Shown: piece by piece, positions 45,327 to 53,625 of the stretch
Numbering within the stretch: the first letter of the stretch is position 1
How the letters are laid out: each line of letters starts with the position of its first letter
Assembly (NCBI RefSeq): GCF_900177415.1
Contig: NZ_FXAF01000011.1
Location: forward strand, 434,001 to 498,000
Direction: 5' to 3'
Length of the DNA: 64,000 bases
Source: Xaviernesmea oryzae
GTDB lineage: Bacteria; Pseudomonadota; Alphaproteobacteria; Rhizobiales; Rhizobiaceae
Program-made: the position numbers and the translations under genes
The notes under the pieces: generated by a model
Databases searched by the model: none
The model's input: the letters and a program-made list of their open reading frames with translations, nothing else
What the model was told of the DNA's origin: nothing

Positions 45327-45980
45327 TCAGCCGATATGGGCGAGAATCTCGCTCGGATGATGGACGACGGCGTCGGCTCCCGCCTGTTTCAATTCGTCCA
45401 CCGAGGCATAACCCCAGGAAACGCCGAGCGCCTTGGCGCCGGCCGCCTTTGCCATCTGCATATCGTAGATCGCATCGCCGATGACAAGGGTGTCGGCCGG
45501 CTTCATGCCCGTCTCGTCGCAGCATTCCGTGACCATTGCCGGATGCGGCTTGGAGGGGCAGTCGTCCGCGGTGCGACCGACGACGAAATATCTGTCGAAG
45601 CCGTGCGTCTCCATGACGAGATTGAGGCCGCGTCGCGACTTGCCGGTCACCGCCCCGATCAGCAAACTGTCCCGCGGGCCGATTTCGTCGATCAGCTCGC
45701 GGATGCCGGGAAACAGCGGTTCCTTGAAATCCAGGTCCTTGCGGACGACCGCGAACAGCGATTTGTAATAGGCCATCATCTCGACATCCTCCCCGTCCGC
45801 ATGCTCCTTGCCCTGCATGCGGGCGATCGCGATGTCGAGCGTCAGGCCGATGATCGCCTTCGTGTCGGCGAATGTCGGTTCGGGCTTGGCGAACTGCGCG
45901 AAGGTCCGGCTCATGGTTTCGTGGATGAGGCCGGCGCTGTCGATCAGCGTGCCGTCGCAATCGAACAGGACCAGTTTCAT
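45327..45980 (-). CDS. HAD-superfamily phosphatase (GPH-like)
   Basis: A 217-residue class I HAD hydrolase. The nucleophile motif is LVLFDCDGTLIDS, motif II is the Thr in IGAVTGKSRRG, the conserved Lys is in CPSKPHPAM and motif IV is TLVIGDAIYDMQMA. These enzymes dephosphorylate small metabolites; phosphoglycolate is a typical but unproven substrate. Its ATG overlaps the stop of the RluC gene by ATGA, so translation is likely coupled. Confidence 0.93.
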   Translation of the reverse strand: MKLVLFDCDGTLIDSAGLIHETMSRTFAQFAKPEPTFADTKAIIGLTLDIAIARMQGKEHADGEDVEMMAYYKSLFAVVRKDLDFKEPLFPGIRELIDEIGPRDSLLIGAVTGKSRRGLNLVMETHGFDRYFVVGRTADDCPSKPHPAMVTECCDETGMKPADTLVIGDAIYDMQMAKAAGAKALGVSWGYASVDELKQAGADAVVHHPSEILAHIG

Positions 45981-46969
45981 TCTTCGTCGCCCTTGTCGCC
46001 GTCGGCCTGATCGAAGCCGAGCAGGTTCCAGCTCTGCACCATATGCGGCGGCAGCGGCGCGGTGACCTTCAGGCGCCCGCCGGAAGGATGCGGAATGTCG
46101 ATATGCCGGGCATGCAGATGCAGCCGCTTCTGGATGCCGCCCGGAAAATCCCAGTTCGGATCGTCGATGAAGTATTTCGGGTCGCCGATGATCGGATGTC
46201 CCATATGCAGCGCGTGGACGCGAAGCTGGTGGGTGCGGCCGGTATAGGGCTCCATTTCCAGCCAGGCGAGCCGCTGCGCGGCCGTATCGATCACGCGGTA
46301 ATAGGAAACCGCATGGTCGGCGCCCTCCTCGCCGTGCTTGGCGATCCGCATCCGGTCGCCGTCGGGCGTCTGCTCCTTGACGAGCCAGGTGGAGATCTTG
46401 TCCTCGTGCTTGCGCGGCACGCCCTTCACCAATGACCAGTAGGTCTTCTTGGTGTCGCGCTCGCGGAAAGCGGCGGTCAGCTTCTGCGCCGCGCCGCGGG
46501 TGCGGGCGATGACCAGCACGCCGGAGGTGTCGCGGTCGAGACGGTGGACCAGCCGCGGCTTCTCGCCCTTCTGGTTCACCCAGGCGTCGAGCATCTTGTC
46601 GATATGGCGGGAAACGCCGGAACCGCCCTGCACGGCAAGCCCCGCCGGCTTGTTCAGCACGAAGACCTTGTCGTCCTCATGCAGCAGCATGCGCGCCAGA
46701 AGCTCCGCATCGCCCGAATGCTTGAGCTCCTTCGAAGCGATCGGGCCGGTTTTCCTGGCATCCGTCTCCATCGGCGGAATGCGCACCATCTGGCCCGGCT
46801 GCACGCGAGTGTCGGATTTCACCCGGCCGCCATCGACGCGCACCTGGCCGGAACGCAACAGTTTCTGCAGCGCGCCGAAGCCGAGGCCCGGATAATGGAC
46901 CTTGAACCAGCGGTCGAGACGCATGCCCGCCTCGTCCGCCTCGACGCGGATATGCTCGATGCCTGCCAT
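45977..46969 (-). CDS. RluC-family 23S rRNA pseudouridine synthase
   Basis: A 330-residue pseudouridine synthase of the RluA/RluC family. The N-terminal S4-like domain (RLDRWFKVHYPGLGFGALQKLLRSGQVRVDGGRV, shortened to its start RLDRWFKVHYPGLG) lies at about residues 17-50, the catalytic HRLDRDTSG at about 143-151, and YTGRTHQLRVH later. It modifies uridines of 23S rRNA. The start at 46969 is preferred to a TTG at 46972. It is the first gene of the run with the HAD and ATP12 genes. Confidence 0.93.
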   Translation of the reverse strand: MAGIEHIRVEADEAGMRLDRWFKVHYPGLGFGALQKLLRSGQVRVDGGRVKSDTRVQPGQMVRIPPMETDARKTGPIASKELKHSGDAELLARMLLHEDDKVFVLNKPAGLAVQGGSGVSRHIDKMLDAWVNQKGEKPRLVHRLDRDTSGVLVIARTRGAAQKLTAAFRERDTKKTYWSLVKGVPRKHEDKISTWLVKEQTPDGDRMRIAKHGEEGADHAVSYYRVIDTAAQRLAWLEMEPYTGRTHQLRVHALHMGHPIIGDPKYFIDDPNWDFPGGIQKRLHLHARHIDIPHPSGGRLKVTAPLPPHMVQSWNLLGFDQADGDKGDEE

Positions 46970-47008
46970 CAAGTGTCTTTCGTAATTCCCTAGGGTCAGC
47001 CCTGCCCT

Positions 47009-47386
47009 TTAGAGCATTGCCCGCCCGAGCGCCAGCCCGGCAAAGACCGCGCCGAGCGAGACCGCCACGCTGGCGACGATATAGGTCGCGGCGGTGAACC
47101 CGGCGCCGCGCTCGAACAGCGCCACGACATCCAGCGAAAAGGCCGAGAACGTCGTGAAGCCGCCGAGGAAGCCGGTGACGATCAAGAGCCGCATTTCCGG
47201 GGAAGCGTTGAGCCGGCGGGCGATGAGTTCCGCCAGGAAGCCGATCGCGAACGAACCGACGACATTGACCGTGAGCGTGCCCCACGGGAAATTCGGACCG
47301 AACTGGCGCAGCGTCCAGACGCCGACGAGATAGCGGAGAACGGAGCCGGCCGCCCCGCCGACGGCGACGATAAGCATGTTGATCAT
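47009..47386 (-). CDS. crcB: Fluoride exporter CrcB/Fluc
   Basis: A 125-residue membrane protein of the CrcB family, a dimeric channel that exports fluoride. Four helices are visible, and the signature GGAAGSVLRYLVG and GTLTVNVVGSFAIGF, then TGFLGGFTTFSAFS, are all present. The ATG at 47386 has AGG 5 nt upstream; a GTG at 47392 is also possible. No fluoride riboswitch was seen upstream. It lies 39 bp upstream of the RluC gene on the same strand. Confidence 0.94.
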   Translation of the reverse strand: MINMLIVAVGGAAGSVLRYLVGVWTLRQFGPNFPWGTLTVNVVGSFAIGFLAELIARRLNASPEMRLLIVTGFLGGFTTFSAFSLDVVALFERGAGFTAATYIVASVAVSLGAVFAGLALGRAML

Positions 47387-47510
47387 GGGCACCTGTGTAA
47401 TACGGCCGGAAAAATCGTCAAATCGATAAAATGCCGCGCTTTTGTTTAAAGGGGAACAAATCGGGTTCTGCTTACGTCTTTTCTATAGACGAGGAGTGGC
47501 GACACGCGAC

Positions 47511-47789
47511 ATGACACTGGTGGTCAGCATATCGGCGAATACCGCAGCCATGGCCATCGAGGCCCTGAAGCCCGGCCGGCGCATTTCGGCCAAGGACCAC
47601 GTCGCCGATATCAAGGCCGATGCGGACCGTAACGCACGCCGCGCCGAAAATGCCGCCGAGCCCGGTGATGTCGAACGCATGTCTCCCGCCCCGACGGTCT
47701 CCCTGGACCTTCTGGCCACCGGCCAGCAGCCGCGCCAGCAGGCGACGCTCGATCAGGCGCAATCCGCCTATCGCGATCTCGACGACTGA
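47511..47789 (+). CDS. Small conserved hypothetical protein
   Basis: A 92-residue hydrophilic protein that I do not recognise. The N-terminal part reads MTLVVSISANTAAMAI, moderately hydrophobic but without a clear signal peptide; the rest is helical and rich in Ala, Asp and Arg (IKADADRNARRAEN). GAGGAG upstream is 12 nt from the ATG, somewhat far. It converges with the EAL gene and is divergent from crcB. It may be a lineage-specific small protein. Confidence 0.55.
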   Translation: MTLVVSISANTAAMAIEALKPGRRISAKDHVADIKADADRNARRAENAAEPGDVERMSPAPTVSLDLLATGQQPRQQATLDQAQSAYRDLDD

Positions 47790-47801
47790 AGGTCGCCCTT
47801 C

Positions 47802-49400
47802 TCAGGCCGCCACGCCCCGGATATTCCCCCGCCCGTCTTCCCGGCTGGCTTTTGCGTTGCGGTAGTAGCGGATGAAATCCGGAGCCGGCAACGGCTTGGA
47901 AAACAGCCAGCCCTGGCCGAAGTTCACGTCGCGTGCCTTCAGGTAGTCCGCCTGCTCTTCGGTCTCCACCCCTTCCGCGACGATATGCAGATCGAGCGTC
48001 TTGGCCATCTCGATGATGTGTGAGGTGACCGAACTCGTCGCGCTGTTGCGGCCGATCGTATCGATGAAGGATTTGTCGATCTTCAGCGCATCCATCGGCA
48101 GGCCCTGCAGATATTGCAGGCTGGAATAGCCCGTGCCGAAATCGTCGATCGCCACCGCATGGCCTCTCTCGCGAGCCCGGGCCAGGGTTGCGCGGGCGGC
48201 GTCGATATCGATGAAGCCGCGTTCGGTCGCCTCGAGCCAGATCTGCCGGGACTCGATCTCCGTTCCGGCGAGCCTGTCTTCGAGAACGTCGAGCGCGCGC
48301 CCCGACGTCACGTCGGCGGCGGAGAGATTGACGGCCACATGCAGCGAGCGGTCCATTCTGAGCAGCGCACCGAGTTCGGCGATGATCGCCTCGATCACCT
48401 GATCGGTGATCGGCAGGATGAGCCCGCTCTCTTCCGCCAGCGGAATGAAGAGGTCGGGCCTGACCAGCGATCCGTCCGGCCGCTGCCACCGCACCAGCGC
48501 TTCGGCGCCGATGCAGGTCCCCGTCTTCAGCTCGACGATCGGCTGGTAGTGGACGATGAACTCGCGCTTGCGCACCGCGATCGAGAGTTCGCCGAGCGGC
48601 GACAATCTCTTTCGCGACAGCCACGCCACGATCCCGACGATGAAGATCGCGATGAACGCGCCGACCGGCAGCAGAAGGAACTGTTCCTCGCGCAGCTTGG
48701 CGGCAAGGTTGGCACGCGGCTCCATGGCGATCGCGATCAGCCCTCTGTCTCGCGCGACCGCATAGAACGAGGAAGAGGTCATGCCCTTCCGCGGCTCGCC
48801 GCTGCTCAGCGTTTCGACGAGCGCCGGATCGGGCGAGTTGAGCTTGCTGATCAGCAGGCCGTCCTGGTTTGCAAGCGCCAGCGAAATGTCGTCCTCCACG
48901 AGGATGTCGACGAACCGGGCGGGGTCCATGAGCACGCTGTAGCCGCCGTAATGCAGCGCCATCACAGGGTTGCCCATGCTGGCGGCAGGCTGCACGTGCG
49001 TCGTCACTTCCAGACCGTCCGGCGTCACGTAATCGATCGGCGCCTTGTCGACCTCGCCCTCCTCCACGCCCCAGGAGGTGCATTTCAGGCGTCCGTTCTC
49101 GATATAGCCGACTTCCGCGACCGAGGGCGTATTGAAGGCGATCACCCGCATGCGGGCGATATGCTGAGGCGAACAGGGCGCCAGGCGCGGATAGGCGAGC
49201 GAATCGAGCGCCAGCTTGGCGTCCTCGAAAGTCCTGCCGGCGCGCATGATCGTCTGCTCGGCCACCCGTTCGAGATTGTCCTGCTGTTTCTCGACCGCGA
49301 TCGTCCACGAAATATAGGCCATGGCGGCAATCGGAACGATCGCACCGAGGAGGCCCAGGAGGATGGCCGCCGCAATCACGCGAGAACGCCGCAGTTCCAT
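47802..49400 (-). CDS. CSS-motif EAL-domain c-di-GMP phosphodiesterase
   Basis: A 532-residue inner-membrane protein. A periplasmic CSS-motif sensor domain (about residues 35-245; PRLAPCSPQH and RLKCTSWG hold the two Cys expected to form a redox-switch disulfide) is bounded by membrane helices at about 9-32 and 246-268. A full EAL domain follows: GAEALVRWQ, VNLSA, LEATERG, DDFGTGYSSLQYL, LKIDKSFID and EGVE, with all catalytic acidic residues. It degrades c-di-GMP, probably under control of periplasmic thiol redox, as in E. coli PdeB/PdeC-type proteins. Confidence 0.93.
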   Translation of the reverse strand: MELRRSRVIAAAILLGLLGAIVPIAAMAYISWTIAVEKQQDNLERVAEQTIMRAGRTFEDAKLALDSLAYPRLAPCSPQHIARMRVIAFNTPSVAEVGYIENGRLKCTSWGVEEGEVDKAPIDYVTPDGLEVTTHVQPAASMGNPVMALHYGGYSVLMDPARFVDILVEDDISLALANQDGLLISKLNSPDPALVETLSSGEPRKGMTSSSFYAVARDRGLIAIAMEPRANLAAKLREEQFLLLPVGAFIAIFIVGIVAWLSRKRLSPLGELSIAVRKREFIVHYQPIVELKTGTCIGAEALVRWQRPDGSLVRPDLFIPLAEESGLILPITDQVIEAIIAELGALLRMDRSLHVAVNLSAADVTSGRALDVLEDRLAGTEIESRQIWLEATERGFIDIDAARATLARARERGHAVAIDDFGTGYSSLQYLQGLPMDALKIDKSFIDTIGRNSATSSVTSHIIEMAKTLDLHIVAEGVETEEQADYLKARDVNFGQGWLFSKPLPAPDFIRYYRNAKASREDGRGNIRGVAA

Positions 49401-49553
49401 TGCCGAAACCTTTGATGAAGGGTCGTGCCTCAGTCATCGCGGATTTCTGTTAAGATTTCTTGCTGCAACTCGATCAGGTTGTATCGAAGCAGACCCTGAA
49501 ACCCGGACCGTCGCCACGTGACGACAGGGCGGAGATATGCGATCTTTGGATTT

Positions 49554-49601
49554 TGAAGTACAGCTTCAGACATCATGCAGATTTACCTGTCTAATCCTGC
49601 A
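49554..49601. promoter_or_regulatory. Two dyad-symmetric sites upstream of the SDR-LysR pair
   Basis: TGAAG-N5-CTTCA (49554-49568) and TGCAGATT-N9-AATCCTGCA (49576-49601) are inverted repeats 50-100 bp before the SDR start. The first has the dyad form of LysR-type boxes. A palindrome GTCGCCACGTGACGAC (49510-49525) lies further up. Confidence 0.4.
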
Positions 49602-49649
49602 TAATCTTCTCGCTTATGTGGTAGCCTGTCTTTCAACGGAGCATCCCCC

Positions 49650-50546
49650 ATGACACAGGAAATGTCACAGGAAATCCCACAGGAAATCCCACAGGCAACC
49701 TCGCAGAAAACACCCCTTCTCTTCCTCGTCACCGGCGTCAGCTCGGGGCTCGGCAAGGCAATCGCAGGCACGGCCCTTGATGCCGGCCACAAGGTCGTCG
49801 GCACCGTCCGCCGGCAGGAAGACGCCGCCGCCTTCGAAGCCACCGCACCGGGCCGCGCCATGGCCATCCGTCTCGACGTGACCGACACGGGCTCGATCGT
49901 GCCGGCGGTCGCGAAAATCGAGAAGGAGATCGGCCCGATCGACGTTCTCGTCAACAATGCCGGCTATGGCCACGAAGGCGTGCTTGAGGAGTCGACCATG
50001 GCCGAACTTCGACATCAGTTCGAGGTCAACACCTTCGCACCGGTCGCCTTCATGCAGGCCGTGCTTCCCTATATGCGTGCGCGCCGCGCCGGCCGCATCG
50101 TCAACGTCACCTCGATGGGCGGCATCATCACCATGCCCGGCATCTCTTTCTATCACGGCAGCAAGTTCGCGCTGGAGGGCATCGGGGAATCGCTCGGCAA
50201 GGAGGTCCGCGAGCTCGGCATTTTCGTAACAGCCGTGGAGCCCGGCGGTTTCCGCACCGACTGGGCCGGTCGCTCCATGGTCCGGGCCGGCCGCAGCATC
50301 GCCGACTACGACGCCATCTTCGATCCGGTCCGCGAACGCCGGCAGGGTTATAGCGGCAGGCAGGCGGGCGATCCCGCTAGGCTCGGCAAGGCGGTGCTGG
50401 AACTCGTCCGGTCGGAAAATCCGCCTGCGCACCTCCTGCTCGGCAGCGATGCGCTCCGCTTGGTCCGCGACAAGCTCGCAAGCCTGAACGCCGAGATCGA
50501 GGCTTGGAAGGACGTCTCCGCCTCGACCGATTTTCAGGAGGCCTGA
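49650..50546 (+). CDS. SDR-family oxidoreductase with repetitive N-terminus
   Basis: A 298-residue classical short-chain dehydrogenase. The first 19 residues are a repeat (four copies of about TQEM/SQEI/PQEI/PQAT) encoded by 12-bp tandem units. The dinucleotide motif TGVSSGLGKAIAG is at about residues 28-40, NNAGYG near 103, catalytic Ser about 151, Tyr167 and Lys171 in YHGSKFALE. This resembles oxidoreductases with a C-terminal substrate cap. The substrate is unknown. The stop (50544-50546) is 1 bp from the LysR start, so the two are translationally linked. Confidence 0.88.
   Translation: MTQEMSQEIPQEIPQATSQKTPLLFLVTGVSSGLGKAIAGTALDAGHKVVGTVRRQEDAAAFEATAPGRAMAIRLDVTDTGSIVPAVAKIEKEIGPIDVLVNNAGYGHEGVLEESTMAELRHQFEVNTFAPVAFMQAVLPYMRARRAGRIVNVTSMGGIITMPGISFYHGSKFALEGIGESLGKEVRELGIFVTAVEPGGFRTDWAGRSMVRAGRSIADYDAIFDPVRERRQGYSGRQAGDPARLGKAVLELVRSENPPAHLLLGSDALRLVRDKLASLNAEIEAWKDVSASTDFQEA
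49655..49702 (+). repeat. 12-bp coding tandem repeat
   Basis: Four units of the form ACAGGAAATCCC (the first and last with changes) begin 5 bp into the SDR gene and encode its repetitive N-terminus. Confidence 0.85.
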
Positions 50547-50547
50547 C

Positions 50548-51489
50548 ATGTCCGAAGCTCCGCTGGAGGGTCTCGAAGCCTTCGTCACCGTGGCTCGCCT
50601 GCGGAGCTTTTCGGCCGCCGCCACAAGGCTTTCCATGTCGCCGTCGGCCGTCAGCCAGGCGGTGCGGACGCTGGAACGCCGGCTTGGCGTCGCTCTCTTC
50701 CATCGCACGACGCGCAGCGTCAGCCTGACCGAGGCCGGCGAGGCTTACCTGGCCCGCGTCGGGCCTGCCTTGCAGGAACTGACTGCCGCGGCGGCGGTGA
50801 TCGGCGAGAATGCCGCCGAACCGTCCGGCCTGCTCAGGCTCAACGTGCCCCGCTCGGCCTATATGATCGTGCTGCAGCCGATCCTCACGGAATTTCTGGA
50901 ACGCTACCCGGCAGTCGATATCGACGTCGTCGTCGACGGCGCCAGGGCCGATATCGTCGAGGGCGGTTACGACGCCGGCATCCGCTTCGGTGACCTCATC
51001 CAGAAGGACATGATCGCCGTGCCGGTCGGCCCGCCGATCTCGGCCTTTGTCGTCGCGTCGCCGGACTACCTGGCCCGCTTCGGCACACCGCGGCATCCGC
51101 GCGACCTGCTGCAGCACCGGCTGATCGCCTTCCGGCCGACCAATACCGGCCAAGTGGAGAAGTGGGAGTTCGAAAGGGATGGCGAAAAGCTCGTCCTGCC
51201 GGGCACCGGACGGCTGACCTGCAACGACCTTGCGGCGCTCACCCAGGGCGCGCTGGACGGGCTCGGCGTGAGCTATCTGATCAATGGCCATATCGACGAC
51301 CTGCTCAAACAGGGAAAGCTTGTCCGACTGCTGGAGGACTGGAGTCCGCCGCTTGCCGGCTTCCATATCTATTTCGCCGACCGCCGCCATGTGGCGCCGA
51401 AACTCCGGGCCTTCATCGATTTCCTGAAGAGCCGGAAATGGGCGGCACCTTCCAATCTCGACGCCTATTTCCGGGCGAAATCCGGTTAA
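50548..51489 (+). CDS. LysR-family transcriptional regulator
   Basis: A 313-residue LysR-type regulator. The N-terminal helix-turn-helix (AFVTVARLRSFSAAATRLSMSPSAVSQAVR, shortened to SFSAAATRLSMSPSAVSQ) is followed by a linker helix and a co-inducer domain from about residue 90 (LRLNVPRSAYMIVLQPIL). The domain type is that of the regulators which control quinone or oxidoreductase genes. It is codirectional with and 1 bp from the SDR gene, unlike the usual divergent layout. The last 4 bp overlap the Lrp gene end. Confidence 0.93.
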   Translation: MSEAPLEGLEAFVTVARLRSFSAAATRLSMSPSAVSQAVRTLERRLGVALFHRTTRSVSLTEAGEAYLARVGPALQELTAAAAVIGENAAEPSGLLRLNVPRSAYMIVLQPILTEFLERYPAVDIDVVVDGARADIVEGGYDAGIRFGDLIQKDMIAVPVGPPISAFVVASPDYLARFGTPRHPRDLLQHRLIAFRPTNTGQVEKWEFERDGEKLVLPGTGRLTCNDLAALTQGALDGLGVSYLINGHIDDLLKQGKLVRLLEDWSPPLAGFHIYFADRRHVAPKLRAFIDFLKSRKWAAPSNLDAYFRAKSG

Positions 51490-51971
51490 GGCCTGCCGCC
51501 GGTGAAACGCAGCGGAAAACCGTCGAAACCCTTGATCTCCTTCAAGACGAAGGTCGTCTGCATCTCCTTGATGCGCGGCAGCCGCCGCAGCGTCGACATG
51601 GCGAAATCCGCATAGCTGTCGAGATCGGGCGAGACGACCTGCAGCAGGAAATCGGCGTCGCCCGCGATGCTGTAGCAGGCGACCACTTCGTCGAGGCCGA
51701 TGACCTCGGCGGCAAAAGCCTCCGCCTCCGCGGCGCTGTGGCTGTCGATCTTCACGCGGATGAAGGCGAGCACGCCGAGACCGATCGCCTTGCGGTCCAG
51801 CACCGCCTTGTAGCCCTGGATGACGCCCGTCTCTTCCAGATGCCGCACCCGGCGCCAGCTCGGCGATGTGGAGAGCCCGACTTTCTCGGCAAGCGCCTGA
51901 TTGGTCAGGCGGCCGTCTGTCTGCAGGGCTTCGAGGATTCGCACATCCGCCGGCTCGATCATCTCAGCCAT
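51486..51971 (-). CDS. Lrp/AsnC-family transcriptional regulator
   Basis: A 161-residue Lrp-type regulator: helix-turn-helix (DVRILEALQTDGRLTNQALAEKVGLSTSPSWRR, shortened to LTNQALAEKVGLSTSP) then the RAM ligand-binding domain (AFIRVKIDSHSAAE, VACYSIAGDADFLLQV). It probably responds to an amino acid. It is divergent from the DUF2000 gene with 134 bp between starts, a pairing seen in rhizobia, so DUF2000 expression may be under its control. It overlaps the LysR end by 4 bp. Confidence 0.93.
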   Translation of the reverse strand: MAEMIEPADVRILEALQTDGRLTNQALAEKVGLSTSPSWRRVRHLEETGVIQGYKAVLDRKAIGLGVLAFIRVKIDSHSAAEAEAFAAEVIGLDEVVACYSIAGDADFLLQVVSPDLDSYADFAMSTLRRLPRIKEMQTTFVLKEIKGFDGFPLRFTGGRP

Positions 51972-52105
51972 AAAAGTCTACCCGCTCTTCAGGATAAAGA
52001 GGTAGCTTCTACCAAAGCGGCCCGAAAATTGAAAGGAAAAGGTAAGATCGACCTGCCGATCCGGAATAATCTCCCGGCATCTTTCTCACGAGCCTCCTCC
52101 GAGAC

Positions 52106-52522
52106 ATGACCGACGAAATCCGCATCGCCATCATCGTCAATCCCGCTTTGCCGCTGGGCCTCATCGCCAATACGGTCGGTGCCATATCGATCGGCCTCGG
52201 GGCCAGACTGCCGCAGCTTGGCGCCCGGCAGCTGACCGACCGCGGCAGGCGCACCATCGATATTTCCTCCAACCGGCCCGTGCCGATCCTGCAGGCGGAG
52301 ACCGATGTGATCCGGTCGCTTCTGTTGCGAGCCTTCGACCAGCCGCAAGAGCGCGCCATCGTTCCCTTCCCGGCCTTCGCCCGGTCGCTGCACGACTACA
52401 AGGATTACGAAGCCGCCTTCCCCGGCCGGGATCTCTCCCAGGAGGCGATCGACGGCCTGGGCCTCGCCGGCCCGTCCAAATGGGTAAAGTCGCTGACCGG
52501 CAGCCTGAAACTGCTGCGGTAG
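52106..52522 (+). CDS. DUF2000 family protein
   Basis: A 138-residue protein matching DUF2000: IRIAIIVNPALPLGLIANTVGAISIGLGARL near the N-terminus, PVPILQAETDVIRSLLLRAF in the middle, and the DYKDYEAAF region at the end. The fold is related to small ligand-binding proteins; no enzymatic role is established. The divergent Lrp-type regulator suggests amino-acid-linked regulation. It has no apparent signal peptide. The next gene downstream converges on it. Confidence 0.85.
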   Translation: MTDEIRIAIIVNPALPLGLIANTVGAISIGLGARLPQLGARQLTDRGRRTIDISSNRPVPILQAETDVIRSLLLRAFDQPQERAIVPFPAFARSLHDYKDYEAAFPGRDLSQEAIDGLGLAGPSKWVKSLTGSLKLLR

Positions 52523-52561
52523 AACGCAAAAGGGCTGCTCGTCGAACGGCCCCGATCGCGT

Positions 52562-53548
52562 TCAATTGTGCCGGTGGCCGGCAGGCCCCGCCGCCTCGAC
52601 CGGCAGCGTGATGTCCACCGAACCGGCCTTCTCGAAGGTCAGCGTCACCGGCACGGTTCCGCCCTCCTTGAAGGGCTCCTTGACCTTCATGAACATGAGG
52701 TGCAGCCCGCCGGGCGTCAGTTCCACCGTCTTGCCGGCGGGAATGGCAATGCCGCCGTCAAGCTTGCGCATTCTCATCACCTGGCCCTGCATGGCCATCT
52801 CGTGCAGTTCCACCGTGCCGGCGACCGGCGAAGAGACCGAAACCAGCATGTCGTCGGCCTTGCCGTTGTTCTTCACGGTGAAATAGCCGCCGCCGACCGG
52901 CTGGCCCGGCAGCATCGCCTTCGTAAAGGCGCCGGTCACGTCGAGATCGCCGACCTTGACGACAGCGTCATGGCTTGCCGCCGCGCCGCCCATGTCCATG
53001 CCGGCATGCTCGTCGTGGCCGCCTGCCGTTTTCGCGGTCACCGCGAGCACCGGCGCCGGGCTCTTGAGCGAATGCGGATCGGCACCCTCTGCCGCGACCT
53101 GGTCCCACGCGACCTTGCCGTCGGTGCCGCAAAGCTGCGTCGCGGGAAAGGCCAGCGTCTTGCCCGCCGCGATGCCGGAGACTTTGCCCTGGATGTTGAA
53201 CGTGTCGTAATAGGCGTCGGCCAGGTTGCCGTTCTTCCAGCGGATTTCCACCGGACCCGAGGTCACCTTGGTGCCGTGGTCGTCATAGGATTTGGCATAG
53301 TCGCCCTGGATGATTTCGAGCTCCCAGCCGGGCTTCGGCTGCGGCTTGGCAAGAACGAAGCCCTCCGGCAGTTTGACCCGGAATTCCGTCGTCGCCTTGC
53401 CGTCGCAGCCATGCGGTACCTGCAGCGAGATCACCGAGGTGCTTTCCTCAGCCACGCTGCCGTTGACGAATGTGACATGTGCATGCGCCTGCGTGATGCC
53501 CGCAGCGGCGAAAAGGCCGGAAAGCGCAAGTTTGGTGATGGTCTTCAT
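52562..53548 (-). CDS. Exported DUF1775 (YcnI-like)-PCuAC fusion protein
   Basis: A 328-residue protein with a signal peptide (residues 1-24, MKTITKLALSGLFAAAGITQ start). The N-terminal DUF1775/YcnI-like domain begins HVTFVNGSVAEESTSV with an exposed N-terminal His after cleavage, and has WELEIIQGDYAKSY and NGNLADAYYDTF. The C-terminal PCuAC domain (about 195-325) has PVGGGYFTVKNNGKADD, ELHEMAMQGQVMRMRKL and GLHLMFMKVKEP, whose His/Met residues bind Cu(I). It likely traffics or buffers periplasmic copper for cytochrome oxidase. It follows the DUF2946-like gene on the same strand, 77 bp away. Confidence 0.92.
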   Translation of the reverse strand: MKTITKLALSGLFAAAGITQAHAHVTFVNGSVAEESTSVISLQVPHGCDGKATTEFRVKLPEGFVLAKPQPKPGWELEIIQGDYAKSYDDHGTKVTSGPVEIRWKNGNLADAYYDTFNIQGKVSGIAAGKTLAFPATQLCGTDGKVAWDQVAAEGADPHSLKSPAPVLAVTAKTAGGHDEHAGMDMGGAAASHDAVVKVGDLDVTGAFTKAMLPGQPVGGGYFTVKNNGKADDMLVSVSSPVAGTVELHEMAMQGQVMRMRKLDGGIAIPAGKTVELTPGGLHLMFMKVKEPFKEGGTVPVTLTFEKAGSVDITLPVEAAGPAGHRHN

Positions 53549-53625
53549 GGAGTGTCCCCTTCCGGTGACAGCATGCTTGGCTGTATCGACCGGGATGCGA
53601 TTGATCTCTTGGATGAATGAGAGGA

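Noticed and set aside
47387-47470. Fluoride riboswitch upstream of crcB
   Set aside because: The conserved GGxGATGGxGTTC pattern is not present in the upstream sequence.
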